From Desulfocapsa sp. (GTDB lineage Bacteria; Desulfobacterota; Desulfobulbia; Desulfobulbales; Desulfocapsaceae): DNA of 7,342 nucleotides. The stretch is from assembly GCA_029934915.1 (NCBI GenBank), contig JAOZLI010000107.1, forward strand, positions 1 through 7,342, written 5' to 3'. The notes beneath the pieces were generated by a model. That model worked only from the letters and a program-made list of their open reading frames with translations, ran no database searches and was not told the origin of the DNA. The position numbers were made by a program, and so were the translations under genes. This document shows, piece by piece, positions 6,388 through 7,342 of this stretch (the stretch's first letter is position 1; each line of letters opens with the position of its first letter).

Positions 6388-7342
6388 ATGAGTAGTTCAT
6401 GTTCAAGTGGTTCCTGTGGAAGTCAGAATGATCAACAGGCCAAAATGGCTCAGCAGGATAATGCCATTACCCGCTCTCTTGGGAAGATTAAAAATAAAAT
6501 TCTGGTAATGAGTGGTAAGGGTGGTGTTGGTAAATCAACTGTTTCTGTAAATCTTGCGCTTGCTCTTGCTGCAAAAGGCCATAAAGTTGGTCTTATGGAT
6601 GTAGATCTGCATGGCCCGGATGTAATTCGTATGCTGAATTTGACCGGGAATCTTGAGCCACCAGAGAATCCAGATGATCTGGTTGCACCTCTGCAGTATA
6701 ACGACAATCTAAAGGTTGTATCTCTGGAATATATGATGAAGGATCGCGATGAGGCTATTATCTGGCGCGGACCTCTCAAAATTCAGGCCATTCGTCAGTT
6801 TGTGGCAGATATGGATTGGGGTGAACTTGATTATCTGGTTATTGATGCTCCTCCGGGTACTGGTGATGAACCATTATCTGTTGCGCAAACCATTCCGCTT
6901 GTAAAAGCGCTCGTGGTGACCACTCCTCAGAAAGTTGCTCTGGCCGACGTTCGTAAATCACTCAATTTCTGTCGAACTGTTGAGATGGAAGTCGTTGGTG
7001 TTGTGGAGAATATGTCCGGTTTTGTTTGTCCGGAATGTAACGCAACTGTGGATATCTTTAAAAGCGGTGGTGGTGAAGAGATCGCTCGTGAATTTGATCT
7101 TCCTTTCCTTGGCGCTGTTCCCATGGATCCTAAGGTTGTAATTGCAGGTGATGATGGCGTGCCATATCTTACCTCTGATGTGAAGAGTCCTGCCGTTGAG
7201 GCTTTTGCCAAGGTTGTTGATGCTGTTGAGCTTCGATTGCCTCCTGTTGCTGCTCCTGCTCCACTGCAAATGGCAGCAGCAGATGATAGTTCAACTGACT
7301 GTGGTTGTGGTGGATCATGCAATCCTGATACCTGCGACTGTT
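6388..7342 (+). CDS. mrp: Mrp/NBP35-type iron-sulfur carrier ATPase, runs off right edge
   Basis: The frame is open from the ATG at 6388 to the window end (318 codons, no stop). Mrp/ApbC/NBP35 proteins are MinD-like P-loop ATPases that dimerise, hold a bridging [4Fe-4S] cluster and deliver it to apo-proteins in the cytoplasm. Seen here: a Ser/Cys-rich N-terminus (Cys5, Cys10), the deviant Walker A GKGGVGKST (43-51), the switch I block DVDLHGPD (71-78), RGPLK (127-131), Walker B DAPPGTGDE (153-161), NMSGFVCPEC (208-217) with the cluster-binding Cys214 and Cys217, and GAVPMDPKVV (242-251). After an Ala/Pro linker (about 285-298) comes a cysteine-rich tail with Cys305, 307, 311, 316 and 318 still visible when the sequence ends. 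The extra cysteines at both ends are beyond the minimal family and could hold more metal or a disulfide. The true length and any further domain, such as a NifX-like one, cannot be seen. The gene diverges from ftsY and has its own ribosome site. Confidence 0.93.
   Translation, partial: MSSSCSSGSCGSQNDQQAKMAQQDNAITRSLGKIKNKILVMSGKGGVGKSTVSVNLALALAAKGHKVGLMDVDLHGPDVIRMLNLTGNLEPPENPDDLVAPLQYNDNLKVVSLEYMMKDRDEAIIWRGPLKIQAIRQFVADMDWGELDYLVIDAPPGTGDEPLSVAQTIPLVKALVVTTPQKVALADVRKSLNFCRTVEMEVVGVVENMSGFVCPECNATVDIFKSGGGEEIAREFDLPFLGAVPMDPKVVIAGDDGVPYLTSDVKSPAVEAFAKVVDAVELRLPPVAAPAPLQMAAADDSSTDCGCGGSCNPDTCDC

Noticed and set aside
6927..7322. 131-residue minus-strand open frame opposite mrp
   Set aside because: It is Ser/Thr/Ala-rich low-complexity translation, antisense to conserved Mrp motifs including CPEC.

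Overview
The window reads as ordinary core chromosome of a Gram-negative bacterium. It holds outer-membrane assembly genes (TamA/TamB), an SRP receptor (FtsY) and a cysteine-rich Mrp/NBP35-type ATPase. The protein flavour, moderate G+C and this Mrp type suggest an anaerobic member of the Desulfobacterota, perhaps Desulfobulbales. That placement is inference from protein character and was not computed.

Layout. Five genes on the minus strand run from right to left as a probable operon: ftsY (6043-4976), a DjlA-type membrane J-protein (4969-4142), a class I/II PLP aminotransferase (4100-2913), tamA (2839-1091) and tamB (1094 to beyond the left edge). Gaps between them are 6, 41 and 73 bp, then a 4-bp overlap at tamA/tamB. 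A 344-bp divergent intergenic region (6044-6387) separates ftsY from a plus-strand mrp gene, which starts at 6388 and runs off the right edge. Both end genes are cut by the window, not broken.

How the genes work together. FtsY docks ribosome-SRP complexes at the inner membrane. The J-protein is anchored in that membrane and would recruit DnaK to its cytoplasmic face. TamA (outer membrane) and TamB (inner-membrane anchored, spanning the periplasm) form the translocation and assembly module that bridges the envelope. Four of the five minus-strand genes therefore concern membrane or envelope biogenesis, and the aminotransferase is a metabolic passenger of unknown substrate. Mrp belongs to iron-sulfur cluster handling and is a separate, divergent transcription unit.

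Regulatory signals. The most structured non-coding DNA is the ftsY leader. It has a plausible sigma70-like promoter, a perfect 8-bp inverted repeat and a smaller hairpin. Two more imperfect palindromes lie nearer mrp. I found no tRNA, rRNA, CRISPR array, insertion sequence or convincing intrinsic terminator. I did not find a clear new biological system; the better leads are the cysteine-rich ends of Mrp, the ftsY leader structure and the gene cluster itself.
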